A DNA stretch of 64,000 bases from Ignelater luminosus (Eukaryota; Arthropoda; Insecta; Coleoptera; Elateridae). A program made the position numbers and the translations under genes. The stretch is from contig VTPC01000813.1 in NCBI GenBank assembly GCA_011009095.1, forward strand, positions 1-64,000, written 5' to 3'. The stretch's first letter is position 1, and each line of letters starts with the position of its first letter. Under the pieces are notes generated by a model. The model ran no database searches. It had not been told where the DNA came from and saw nothing but the letters and a program-made list of their open reading frames with translations. This document shows, one piece after another, positions 10,319-19,707 of this stretch.

Positions 10319-11254
10319 TTATGAGTTATAATGATAAATTTCCCCCGATACTCTGTTTACTCCAGTGTAGATTGGTTCGTTGACATTTAATCGCACCGGG
10401 TTGGTCTGAACATTTTGATACTGTAATCGTTTAAGGTATGGATTTGGTGTTGGTGTACCATTAAACAATCGTACCCCATTATGATGTGTTGGGATGGTAG
10501 TATGAATTCTAGGATAAATATTACAACTATTACCTGTACCTAAATTATTTGGAGCAACATTCGAATTATGTTGCTGCGGTAATGGCATTGTTGAACAATG
10601 CGGATATATATTTGGAACGGGAACAGGTTGGGTAGGGTAATGTGGCAGTGTGGCTGAAGAGATTTGTACCCCCTTCAAGTCGCTATTCTCCGTAAAAGAT
10701 GTCATTCGCATGTTGGTAGCGCGGCCAAACGGTTCCTCTTTAACAACGGTATTTGGACCGATCTCGTTGGTCTTCGGTCGATTTGCTTTTCTTCTAATCA
10801 CAACCGTATTTTCCGAAGGATTTTCTAAAATAACAGCTGGTATACCGTGATCGCTGCCTTCTCCATTAGTAGATGAGTTTGACTGTGGCGGCGGCGGCGA
10901 TCCAGTAAAAGCGTAACCAGATGAAAAATGAGAACCACTAGTTGGTGGTTGTACATTCCTCTGAAGGGAGCAAGAACGCCAGTGCACTTCTTCTTTGATA
11001 CTTGACTGTGCTAAATCAGCTATGCTGGTAGCACGTCGGGTCTGTTGCATAAGCGGTTGCGGTTGAACATTATGTTGATGTTCAGAACTCTCGTTTGAGT
11101 GTACACCGCTTGACGATTCGCTATGGTTGCTGCCAGGTTGATCTGGTGGTGATGGCGATTCCGTACTTACTGAATCTGATCTAGGAGTTAACTCATCATG
11201 AGGCATGCCAGAGTCAGCTCGTCGTAAACAACGAGGTGTTTGGCCTGCGGCGAC
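10319..11254 (-). CDS. tinc: Tincar-like last exon: Ser/Pro/Asn-rich cytoplasmic tail
   Basis: The acceptor CAG at 11257-11255 opens VAAGQTPRCLRRADSGMPHD in frame. The 311 residues are low in hydrophobics and rich in S, P, N, T and H, with an SPPPPQS run and a VVIRRKANRPKTNEIG basic block. No known domain is seen. Start positions upstream to 11296 in the same frame are intronic. Confidence 0.8.
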   Translation of the reverse strand, partial: VAAGQTPRCLRRADSGMPHDELTPRSDSVSTESPSPPDQPGSNHSESSSGVHSNESSEHQHNVQPQPLMQQTRRATSIADLAQSSIKEEVHWRSCSLQRNVQPPTSGSHFSSGYAFTGSPPPPQSNSSTNGEGSDHGIPAVILENPSENTVVIRRKANRPKTNEIGPNTVVKEEPFGRATNMRMTSFTENSDLKGVQISSATLPHYPTQPVPVPNIYPHCSTMPLPQQHNSNVAPNNLGTGNSCNIYPRIHTTIPTHHNGVRLFNGTPTPNPYLKRLQYQNVQTNPVRLNVNEPIYTGVNRVSGEIYHYNS

Positions 11255-14200
11255 CTGCAATATTGAGCTACAGTAATAAAAATTGTAAGGTCTCAATTCT
11301 TAAGCAAATCATATTACGTATTTATTGTAAGCAATTGTTTTTACATTGAAGACTTCTTGATGAGCAATGAATGAATGCAATTAGCAAAAAATTGAATGAA
11401 TTAAAGCGTTAACTAATGATAAAAGTTAGAAAAAGCCTTGAAATAAGAAGGAAACTTGTTTTTTTCTAAAGTCTGACAGAATTAATTATTACCTTTAAAG
11501 AACTACCTACGGTTATTAATCATTTTTTAAAGTTTAAAATCTACTGCATGCTTAAAGAAAGCTCTATCTACTTATCACTGACCTCCCAGCTTGAAATAAT
11601 GGCATTTAACGTGATTTATTTTAAAGGGCAGGTGCGGGCGGTTGAATTAACAATCTCTCGTGTTATTTAAATTAACATATTCTAAATGTTAGTAAATCTC
11701 TTTTAAAAGAAATATTTTTAGAACTTTTGGAACGGCGACTCGAGATGTATACACTTCTTATGTAAGAAACTATTTACAATTCTAACAAATGGGAAGAAAG
11801 GAATTTGAGTCCCGAAAGGAGTCTGCAGAGTAGTTCTTCGTGGTAATCTAACGAGATGCAGTATATAGACGATTACTATTGGCATGGATGTTGAGCACTG
11901 ATTGGATGTCGATCTGTCAAGACGAAAGATGTTGGCGTCCGATAAAACATTGAGTAATCGATCAGACAAGACTATTTAGAAGACTACTGATGACGTTTAA
12001 TAAGGATATGAATGTACATCAGGGAAGATAAACTTCAATTTGATTTATAGCGTATAAGATCACTCTAACCGTCATCAGCAGTGTCCGTTCTTCACATTGA
12101 TTCAAAGGTCAAAAATTTAGCAAGTTATGAGAAGGCATTTACTGAATACAATCGCGGTTGTTTGAAAAGGAAGGAAGTTACAATGAAGCCTAGGAAAGAG
12201 AAGAAGGAAGTTTTTCGGAGAGTTTTGAAAGAACGAGTATTTCAACATTTGAAATTTAACCGCTGGCTCGCCTCACCAGACAGTTGGCGATATATACTCA
12301 AATCTCACATAATAACTCCATTGTATAGGTTGATATGAAAAAAATGAACACTTAAGAGAGGGGTGGGTCAAATTGGCTCATACAGCCATATTATTACGTT
12401 AGAATATATTATATTTACAGCCTTACGTCAAAACTACATATTGTTTGGTTAACGTTCTGCTCTAAAGTTGGTTGTTACTGACAGATGTGGTTACACGCCT
12501 GCCAATTCTACTCGGGGGCTGGTGCTGCAAATTCTTGCTGAAGAGATTCGAGTTGACGGCAAAGCCGGTTAGTGAATGGGGCAAAAGCGATGACAGAAAG
12601 ATGTAAGGCAGACGAAGGAAGCAACGAGTCAATGGAAAAAGATAGGACACATTCATTGAAGGTCCCAGGTTTTCTATCAGATTTATTTCATTATTTGACT
12701 ACAAAAAACTTTAAGTTTACTAATATTTCATTCAGCAATCCTTTTTCTTATTTCGTTGATTACTTTTAAAGATACCAAGCTTGCACGGACCAAAAGGATA
12801 AACTTGAAGCGGCCCAAAGAAGACCTTTTTGATCGACCCGAAAAGCCCGAACGGTTCAAAAGGCCCGAATGGCCCGAGAGGATCGAACGACCCGACAGGT
12901 TCAAAAAGCTTTGGGCCGCGCAAAGACCCGACCAAGAAATCCGTCCTGTCTACGGTGCAGTACGAAAATCCTCCTCTTCGATTCAGTATGAAATAATGTG
13001 TCGTAGTCAGTACGAAAATTACTTCTGTCTGAGTCAGTACAAAAAACATCTCGTACCGGCGTAATACAAAAAGGCCCGACAGACCTGAGCGGCCGGATTG
13101 ACCTGATATAGACCCCGAAAACTCGATAGATTTTTCAACTGACGCCTGACCCGACGCGAACCCGACTTTCTACCTGGGCCGAGTAATGGCCCGATTAAAA
13201 AGCCCGACCCGTGCAGGCCTCTATTTAACAGACGTCCGTTAGTGGACGTAATTTGAATGCATGCGGTGTTACCTAGAACTTCCCAGAATTTGAATATCTC
13301 GCGTGAACAAGTAGCGGTACAAAGTTCTGACAATAGGTGTCTCTTAATGTACATTTCAGCTAATAATCTGCCACCCGACGTCTTCTGGAGTACATACGTT
13401 TTCGAATTTCGGTTCGTTTCTTTACACCGCATTCTTGTGCTTCGAAATGGCAAGATGTCAAAGGGTAAACAATTTGCATTAAATCTTGCTTCAGGCTCGA
13501 GAAGACCCGCAGCTGAAACCCATCGAATGCTAAAGAAGACTTTTGGTGTCCAAGTTTTAAGCCAAGCAACAACATTTGAGTGGTTTAAGGGATTCAACGA
13601 AGGCCGAGAATCAGGTCGACCATCATCATGCACAACTTCCGAAATGATCGCAAAAGTGCGTGAAGTTATCCGTGAAGATAGAAGGCAGGCCATTCATGAC
13701 GTTTCTAATCCTGTTTGTCTATCATACGGCACATGTCAACGCACCTCGCTCATTGTCAGGAACTTCCTGGCAAATATACCACGACCACCGTTCCGCACCC
13801 CACCGTACTCGCCTGATCTGTCCCTACCTCTTCACTAAAATGAAACTCCGGTTGAAAGAGCGTTGTTTCGACTCCATGCTGAATACTTTGAAGCCTGAAG
13901 ACTTCCGTGAGTACTTTCAAAAATGGTCAAGTCGCTGGAATCGTTGTATTCAAGCCAGGGTAATTACTCTGAAAGTGATGGTAGAAATTAGAAGTTGACT
14001 TAAGTATTCATGTTTTATGAGTAAATTCTGGGAAATCTTGGATACCACCTCATAATTTGTATATGGTCATCCAATGAACGTCCAAAAATAGACATCCACT
14101 GGATGACACTTTACGTACAAAGATATTCAGACGAAGCATAGACCGAAATAAGATATTCACTGGACTAGAAGCCTGTATGAGGCGAGTTGTTTAGTCGGGC

Positions 14201-17200
14201 CTTAGTTTAAGAATTTATCGGGCTTTTTGGGCCTGCATCTGGCCTGTAAGACTGTTCGGGTCTGTCATGCCTTTCGGGCCTCTCAGGCTTGTCGGATCTG
14301 TTGAGTAGTCTTTTTGGGTAGTTATTCGAAGCAAACGATTTCATCCTGCACCGGACCTAGATATTTTTCGTACCAACTCGGAAGGATATTTTCGTACTGA
14401 ATCGCAGCGGAGGACAGGCTCGGACAGCAATAATTCTCGCATTGATCCGAACAACCATTATTTTTATACTGAACCGAAGAGGAGGAATTTTGTACTGCGC
14501 CGTGGACGGAACGGGCTTCTTCGTCGGGTTTGCACGGGCCGACTCGAAGCTCGCGTTTAGGTTGGGTCGGGCTCCAGGCTTACGCTGTTCGTTCCTGTCA
14601 GGCCTTTTGGTCCTCTCAAGCCTGTCGGTTTGTTCGGGCATTTCGACCATATCGGGCTGTTGGGGCCTGTAGGGCCGTTCGGGCTTGTCGGGCCGTTCGG
14701 GCATTTTGACCCTGTCGGGCCGTTCGGGTCTGTCGGGTGGTTCGGGCTTTTCGGGCCGATGAAAAAGCTGCCTTGGCTTTTTCGGACTACGTCAGGTTTA
14801 TCCCTAGTCGGACCGGACTCGGCCGGGCCTGCAAATTTCGGCCCGTGCAGGGCTCTACATTGGTCGTTCGATATACATATGTCTAAAAACGGACGTGGAT
14901 GTCCAATTTAAGTCCGTGGAGTCCGGATTAATCTTGAAGGACATTGGAACATCCGGTGCTGCATGGAATATAAACCAAGAGTCGCTTGTCTAGTTGGACA
15001 TCCTTTACTTGGTTTTTAAATATTTAAAAATTATTGCAAATTCTTCTTGTTTACGGTGACATTCGCTCACGCTTTCTCTGTAGTAATATGTAGTTTTCAA
15101 TTTGTAACGCATTTTTCAAGCATATAATCGTATCCTACAGGCAATAAATAGCTTAACCACATGGATTGACTTTGTCGTAAGGGTAGGGCAGGCACAAACA
15201 AATATAAACAAATCCCAGATTTTAGAAACTTAACATGTAGAGACATGCAGGGTCGGTATGTCGAACGGAAGAGGCCTCATTTAAGATCGCGGTGCAAAAA
15301 CTGCCTTAATGTGTTTTTGTGAAGAACCATGATCATTGTTGTTGTTGTTGTTGCTATTGCAGTGACTTTATTGTACGTATTGTCATTTATTGGTCTCGTA
15401 TCTCCTACTATCCTTATGTTCAAGAGCAAGCAGCAAGTAGCAGCGCTGTAGGCGAAGGGCTTTTGGATGATCGACAGCAAATGTCAATTTCCGTAAAAGG
15501 ATAGGCAACACTTTTAAAAGCCTGAATATTGTTCCTGAACATAAGCTATATGTGGAGGGGCATTTAATTAACCGCATTGCTAGGTATGCACTTGGGAACG
15601 CAGGGTTTGCTATGGTTGTGTAGTTTACCTCGACCTGATTGACAATTGCGTCTTCCAGTGGCCCCGGACAGATATCATCGGGCAGTCAAACCCCTGCAGG
15701 TCCCCGCGAGTTAATTCTACGAACGAGCAGTCTCCGGAGAGGTGAGTCTTATGACGGTGGCAACGACTGATTGTTCAACACTCTGTCAACTAATAAATAA
15801 CTTAACCGCATGGGTTTAGTTTGTCGTGAAGGTTTACAAACACACAGCTGCAACAGGTAGGGACAAACAATATAAACAAACTCCGAATCTTAGAAACGTA
15901 ATCTGTAGAAGGTCAATTGTGAAGTGCAGGGTCGGTATCTCTATTGCAAGATGCCTCACTAGAGATCGCGGTGTAAAAGTTGCCGTAATGTATTTTTGTA
16001 GAGACATTTAATGCATAACCAACACAGCAATAAGGTAAACGGATATGCTGCTGATAATTCTTATCAGTGTTATGGTCATTGTTGTTGTTGCTATTGCTGT
16101 GGCTTTATTGTATGTATTGTCACTTATTGGTCTCATGTTTCCTACTATGTGTAGAAAGCACTCTTGCTTAATTAACTGCAATAGCTATGTGTTTAACAAC
16201 GCACGATTTGGCGTGGTTGTTAGTCTACTTCGACCTGGTTGACAATTGCGTCTTCCAGTGGCCCCGGGTAGATATCACCAGGCCCACAAACATCAGTAGG
16301 TCCCTGCGCGTCAATTCTACGGGGAGGTAAATGTTATGACAGTGGTAACACTTTGTTGGAAATGCATCTGGACGTGATAAGCGTCTTTTCTAGGTCACCA
16401 TGATCGAGATAGTGCACCCAACCAGAATTCAGGAAGTAATATTTTAGATGCGACGAAAAACGCCGCTGAGAAACCTTTTCCTCCCCCAGTGCCAAACTAA
16501 TCCATATAGCCTTTCTTTTGTAAAGGGGGAATCTCCGTATATGGTCCCATATCTCTATACTTAAATGGCAACTCAATGACGGGTAAATTTTGCTGACTCC
16601 AGGATAGAACAAGTTTCTGTATGGCTTAAGAGGACCCGCTTGGGTATACTGCAATTCTTTATACTTTACCTTATTGGTGTGGTTTTTTAAAATTTTAAAA
16701 TAAACATAAACGTTTTAAATTTATAAGAACTTTACTTCATTCTTTGTCCTACATTACATTTCATAGTCACTTAAAGTGTAAGAAGCGATAAAAATAAACA
16801 TTATGTACAATTCTGATCAGGTGTGCAAAATGCAACACTTGCACCATCCATAAGACCGCCAGTAGTAGCACAGCAGAAATCGTCAGTAGAGCACATACAG
16901 GTATAGTAGAGGAAGTTATCGAAATGGCTTATAAATAATTTTTAAATTGAGAAACACCGGAAAGGTAAGATTGTGGCACACAACGATGACGAATGCGTCA
17001 GACAAAGCGATCAAGGGGGCATAAATGGAAGAGTGGGCAAAGGAGCTAGAAGCTTGAAGAGATTTCTCGAGTCCGAAAGATTTTTAAGGGTTTCTTGAGA
17101 AACGGGCTGAATTAAATGTGCTATTGAAGAGTAAATACAGTGATTATCATAAGTATTTATCTCTCTTCTAATCTTTGGATAAATTGAATGAAAATTTCAA

Positions 17201-19704
17201 TATATAAAATCTACTAAATTACAATTTAATTTCCTACGTGTGGATTAGTTTTAAAAATTAATAATAAATTCTGCCAGACTGAATTCCAATAAATCCATTT
17301 TTATCAACAAACCTGGGTTTGATTATGAACTATGACCGAGTTAGATTCTTTTGGTGCACTCTCTTCTCGGTCAGATAAAGGTTCTGGTGTCAATAATGGA
17401 CTTGGATCTTCGTAATCTACAGGTGGTATTAAATCCTGACTGGTGCTAGCGTAGGTTACGTGTTCGTCGTGAACACAAGCCAAAAGCTAAAGCAACGTGT
17501 TAGTATGAAAGTGAAGACTTTAAGCGAATTAAAGCAGATATCAAAAGAGAAACACATAAAGATGAACAACTAACCTTGCCCTCTTCACTTGCTGTATCTT
17601 CGCCGGTATCTGATGGTGGAGGTGGTGGTAGGGGTAATTCTCTTAAGGTTGCGTAGTCTCCATCATCGACTTCCATTCCTGGTATTCGTTTTTTGTTACT
17701 GTAACAAAATAAAATTTCCGTTTTGAATAAATTAAAACCCAAGATAAAAACTTTGTAAGATAAAGAGATAGAGGTTAACAAGTTTTAAAATATGAATTTT
17801 TAGTGCGCATAAATACATGTCTACAAGCAGGAGAGTATGCAAGACAGACAACACAACACCAATAAGAAGAAGTATGCCTATAGTTACCGTGCAACAGACG
17901 TACTAGATGTTTCTTTGAAGGTGACTTGTTTTGGCTTTTTATTAAACCAACATAATTGTTTTGAACCATCAGGAGAAGTCTTTGGGGTGACCAATGCTGG
18001 TCTCAGCCAATAAATCTGCTCTTCTCCATCATCGCTAGCCGCAGAACCGTCTTCAGATTTTTTGGTCATGGTCGCTTTTTGGATGATACCCATAATGGCC
18101 TTTTTAGGAGAAGTATCTGCAATACTATACGTTCTGCCATTACCCACTACTAAAAGAGGTTGAAGACTTGGATCTTCCGAATGGTGGGTCATTAAATCAA
18201 CATCTGTTACTAATTTTACGGATCGTGCTTGCCTTACAGTAGCCCTTCCGACCTGACAAACAAATAAATTATAATGAGAATAAGAAAGAGAGTAAGTAAA
18301 ACTTACGGTTACTCTCAGCTTAAAAATCCATTTTTGTTTTATTGTTAGGAATAACCAAACTGTCACCCATAAAAAGAGATGCACCACGCTGGCGATTACA
18401 CAACTTAAGATGGTTCCATCAAGACTACCCTTATAAACTACAATATAATCATGAAGCAAAGGGGCGGTACACACACTAATGGAGACTAGAACGCAAAGAG
18501 CTGCGCAATGAGTGAAGTAGCCCCATTTTGAAGTGGATGTACCTTCTTTAAAGACTATAATTTTCCGTTCGCGTTCTTGATTTAAAAACGCGTTAAATCT
18601 GCAAAAAATTAAAATTTAAACTGCAATTTTATTTAAATTAAGATTATTTTAGTACCGTGTGTGTCCATATAGATAAAGAACTAAACTCGATGATAATACT
18701 AATAATGATGATAGAATATACAATGCTAAAGTAACTTGAGGATTGAGCAAAAATGGTGAGACTCCACCTAAAGGTGACATACCTCCAGGCTGTGGTTTTA
18801 ATAGTGGTAATGCTTTCCAAGCACCTAATATTTGAACCTGAAATGGAAAATTTTAATGAAAATGAAAAACAATTGATTAATTATTACAGTACCTTATACA
18901 AAACAGACATTCCTGAATATGTGAAAAGTGTTTGAAAACCATTGATTAACATTTGAAAAGAGAAAGTAATCCCCATGCACTTATTTGTTCCCCAGAATAT
19001 TGCAGAATATCGAACAGAGTACACCAACAGGGCTAATGCAAAATTCATGTACTCCAAGCTCAATGAGGTTCCCCATCCAGTTTCTGTAAATGTAAACGTA
19101 ATTAATATTAGATTTTATCACGTACAAAGGTGAAAATGGGTTCAATGCACCCAATGTTTTTGAAAATAAATCGTTTTAAAGCTAAACAGACTTTTAAAAT
19201 AGCAATGTAAGTGATTGCTTGTTTGCTATGTTGGTAATAAAAAATGCAATTGCGTTGACAACACTGAAACGTTTAAATTTAAATGAATAATGACAGGTTA
19301 GTAGTGTTCGTTTGTTTTGTTGAGAATGACAGTTAACCTACGTTTTGTTGATATAAATTTCCAAGTGTGCCAACACAATAATTATTATTAAACAAAAATC
19401 ATAAGAAATTTTTAACACTCACCAACATTATAATTGTGTGCACTAAGATGATTATCATGACCAATCAAATTCCTTAAACCCTTTACAATGGTATTGGTAA
19501 AAGGCAAGGCATGCGGTTGATTTATATCTTGAGTAGAAGAATCCAGAGGAGAAGCATCTCCATCATCTGAAGTCGTTATTATCGGTAAAGCCGATGGAAG
19601 TGGTTGAGTTAGAGCACTGTTATTTGGTGCTGTCATAAAACTTAAAACTACCAGCCTGTCTTTGTGTACCATCATAAAATCTAGGTCCGTATGCCATATC
19701 GATT
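10319..19704 (-). CDS. tinc: Tincar-like multi-pass membrane protein (5' incomplete)
   Basis: Eight - strand exons: 19704-19423, 19083-18893, 18837-18656, 18598-18307, 18252-17888, 17698-17575, 17486-17313 and 11254-10319. All junctions are GT-AG and reading phase is kept through about 848 codons to a TAA stop. The order of blocks is: WHTDLDFMMVHKDRLVVLSF, several membrane helices, KLRVTVGRATVRQARSVKLV, LLVVGNGRTYSIADTSPKKA, EEQIYWLRP, DGDYATLRELPL, LLACVHDEHVTYASTSQDL, then a long Ser/Pro/Asn-rich tail. I recognise this as the insect tincar family, described in Drosophila in tinman-positive cardioblasts and in the developing eye. The molecular activity is unknown. The first visible exon has an acceptor (phase 2), so one or more N-terminal exons with further helices are missing. 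Introns are 54-339 bases except the last, 6058 bases. Confidence 0.82.
12660..12778. repeat. Segment shared with 56015-56135
   Basis: TTTCATTATT, a GATTACTTTTAAAGATACC-type block (GGTTACTTTTAAAGATACC in the other copy) and the sequence between them align with 56.0-56.13 kb. There the segment runs straight into the Penelope-like tail. Here it is followed by minisatellite A, and the tail begins only at 15.14 kb. Confidence 0.5.
12776..13223 (+). repeat. 9-bp/27-bp minisatellite element, copy A
   Basis: Starts near CTTGCACGGACC and ends CCCGTGCAGGCCTCTA. From about 12836 it carries consecutive 9-base units (CCCGAACGG, CCCGAATGG, CCCGAGAGG, CCCGACAGG and variants). After a CGGTGCAGTACGAAAAT junction come roughly 27-base units starting CAGTACGAAAAT (12957-13065), then a short second 9-base run. 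Frames through the 9-base array read as repeating three-residue units and are not believable genes. Confidence 0.75.
13440..13998 (+). pseudogene. Mariner transposase fragment with internal deletion
   Basis: The N-terminal helix-turn-helix part is clear: THRMLKKTFGVQVLSQATTF then EWFKGFNEGRESGRPSSC and KVREVIREDRR. It jumps near 13735 to the region after the second catalytic Asp (TSLIVRNFLA, then PPYSPDLS) and then, one frame over, to LKPEDFREYFQKWSSRWNRC. About half of a usual 345-residue mariner transposase is missing, including the first catalytic Asp, and at least two frameshifts are present. It sits between two oppositely oriented minisatellite elements in the tincar intron. Confidence 0.85.
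14175..14866 (-). repeat. 9-bp/27-bp minisatellite element, copy B (inverted, near complete)
   Basis: Read on the - strand from 14866: GAGCCCTGCACGGGCC, a GC-rich leader with AAAGCCAAGGCAGCTTTTTC, a 9-base array of CCCGAACGG/CCCGACAGG type, a CCCGACCCAACCTAAAC bridge, the CAGTACAAAATTCCTCC 27-base array, and a second 9-base array ending in GATAAATTCTTAAACT. On the + strand the array encodes Gly-Pro-Phe/Val-like repeats (frame at 14630-14911), a product of the 9-base period. Orientation is opposite to copy A. Confidence 0.75.
15140..15790 (-). mobile_element. Penelope-like element tail, copy 1 of a tandem pair
   Basis: Shares with the next copy and with 56.1-56.7 kb: ATAAATAGCTTAACCAC (variant in the next copy), GCAGGGTCGGTAT, the GTTGTTGTTGCTATTGC tract, GACAATTGCGTCTTCC and the GGCCCCGG block. 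On the - strand the last part encodes the C-terminal end of the Penelope-like ORF as seen at 56.5 kb. Tandem partial copies are usual for Penelope-like elements. Confidence 0.6.
15791..16655 (-). mobile_element. Penelope-like element tail, copy 2 of the tandem pair
   Basis: Same unit as 15140-15790 repeated head to tail, and longer at the 5' side. On the - strand, VHYLDHGDLEKTLITSRC near 16400 parallels YLDHSDLQKTLIALTCFS at 56.7 kb, which follows the GIY-YIG-side C-terminus in that copy. No reverse transcriptase is left here. Confidence 0.6.
17313..17486 (-). CDS. tinc: Tincar-like exon with VTYAST block
   Basis: 58 codons, phase 0 at both ends, beginning LLACVHDEHVTYASTSQDL and ending HNQTQ. 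Acidic and Pro-rich, predicted cytoplasmic. Confidence 0.82.
17575..17698 (-). CDS. tinc: Tincar-like exon with DYATLRELPLPP block
   Basis: 124 bases. The first base completes an Arg codon split by the upstream intron. It holds DGDYATLRELPLPPPPPSD and an acidic TASEEGK end. Donor is GTTAGT. Confidence 0.82.
17888..18252 (-). CDS. tinc: Tincar-like exon with KLVTDVDL and NGRTYSIAD blocks
   Basis: 365 bases after acceptor CAG, starting VGRATVRQARSVKLVTDVDL. It contains LLVVGNGRTYSIADTSPKKA, an EEQIYWLRP block and KPKQVTFKETSSTS. This is the best conserved soluble part of the family as I know it. Confidence 0.85.
18307..18598 (-). CDS. tinc: Tincar-like exon with two membrane helices
   Basis: 292 bases. 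RFNAFLNQERERK leads into the helix CAALCVLVSISVCTAPLL and, after a short loop, SCVIASVVHLFLWVTVWLFL, then KQKWIFKLRVT. Donor GTAAGT. Confidence 0.85.
18656..18837 (-). CDS. tinc: Tincar-like exon with one membrane helix
   Basis: 182 bases. VQILGAWKALPLL, a Gly/Pro loop, then the helix PQVTLALYILSSLLVLSSSL and YLYGHTR. The intron downstream is 57 bases and the one upstream 55. Confidence 0.85.
18893..19083 (-). CDS. tinc: Tincar-like exon with WGTSLSLEYMNFALALLVYS
   Basis: 191 bases encoding two hydrophobic stretches, LEYMNFALALLVYSVRYSAI and SFQMLINGFQTLFTYSGMSV, then LYK at a GTACTG donor. Confidence 0.85.
19423..19704 (-). CDS. tinc: Tincar-like exon, first one visible
   Basis: 282 bases between acceptor TTTCAG and donor GTGAGT. 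It starts in phase 2 with SIWHTDLDFMMVHKDRLVVL and SFMTAPNNSALTQPLPS and ends before NYNV. It cannot be the start of the protein: it opens at an acceptor and the family has more N-terminal sequence. Confidence 0.82.
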
Positions 19705-19707
19705 CTG

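Larger units (their letters stand above)
11255..17312 (-). other. Last tincar intron, about 6 kb, filled with repeats
   Basis: Donor GTTTGT after codon CAG at 17313, acceptor TGCAG before 11254. Contents from low to high coordinate: unremarkable sequence to about 12650, a segment shared with 56.0 kb, minisatellite copy A, a mariner fragment, minisatellite copy B, and two Penelope-like tails. The sibling introns are 54-339 bases, so the size is probably due to these insertions. Confidence 0.75.

Noticed and set aside
12081..12338. + strand Lys-rich frame of 85 residues in the tincar intron
   Set aside because: No ATG at its start, no family match, lies in intron on the opposite strand.
13034..13693. 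- strand frame of 219 residues
   Set aside because: Antisense of the mariner fragment and minisatellite A.
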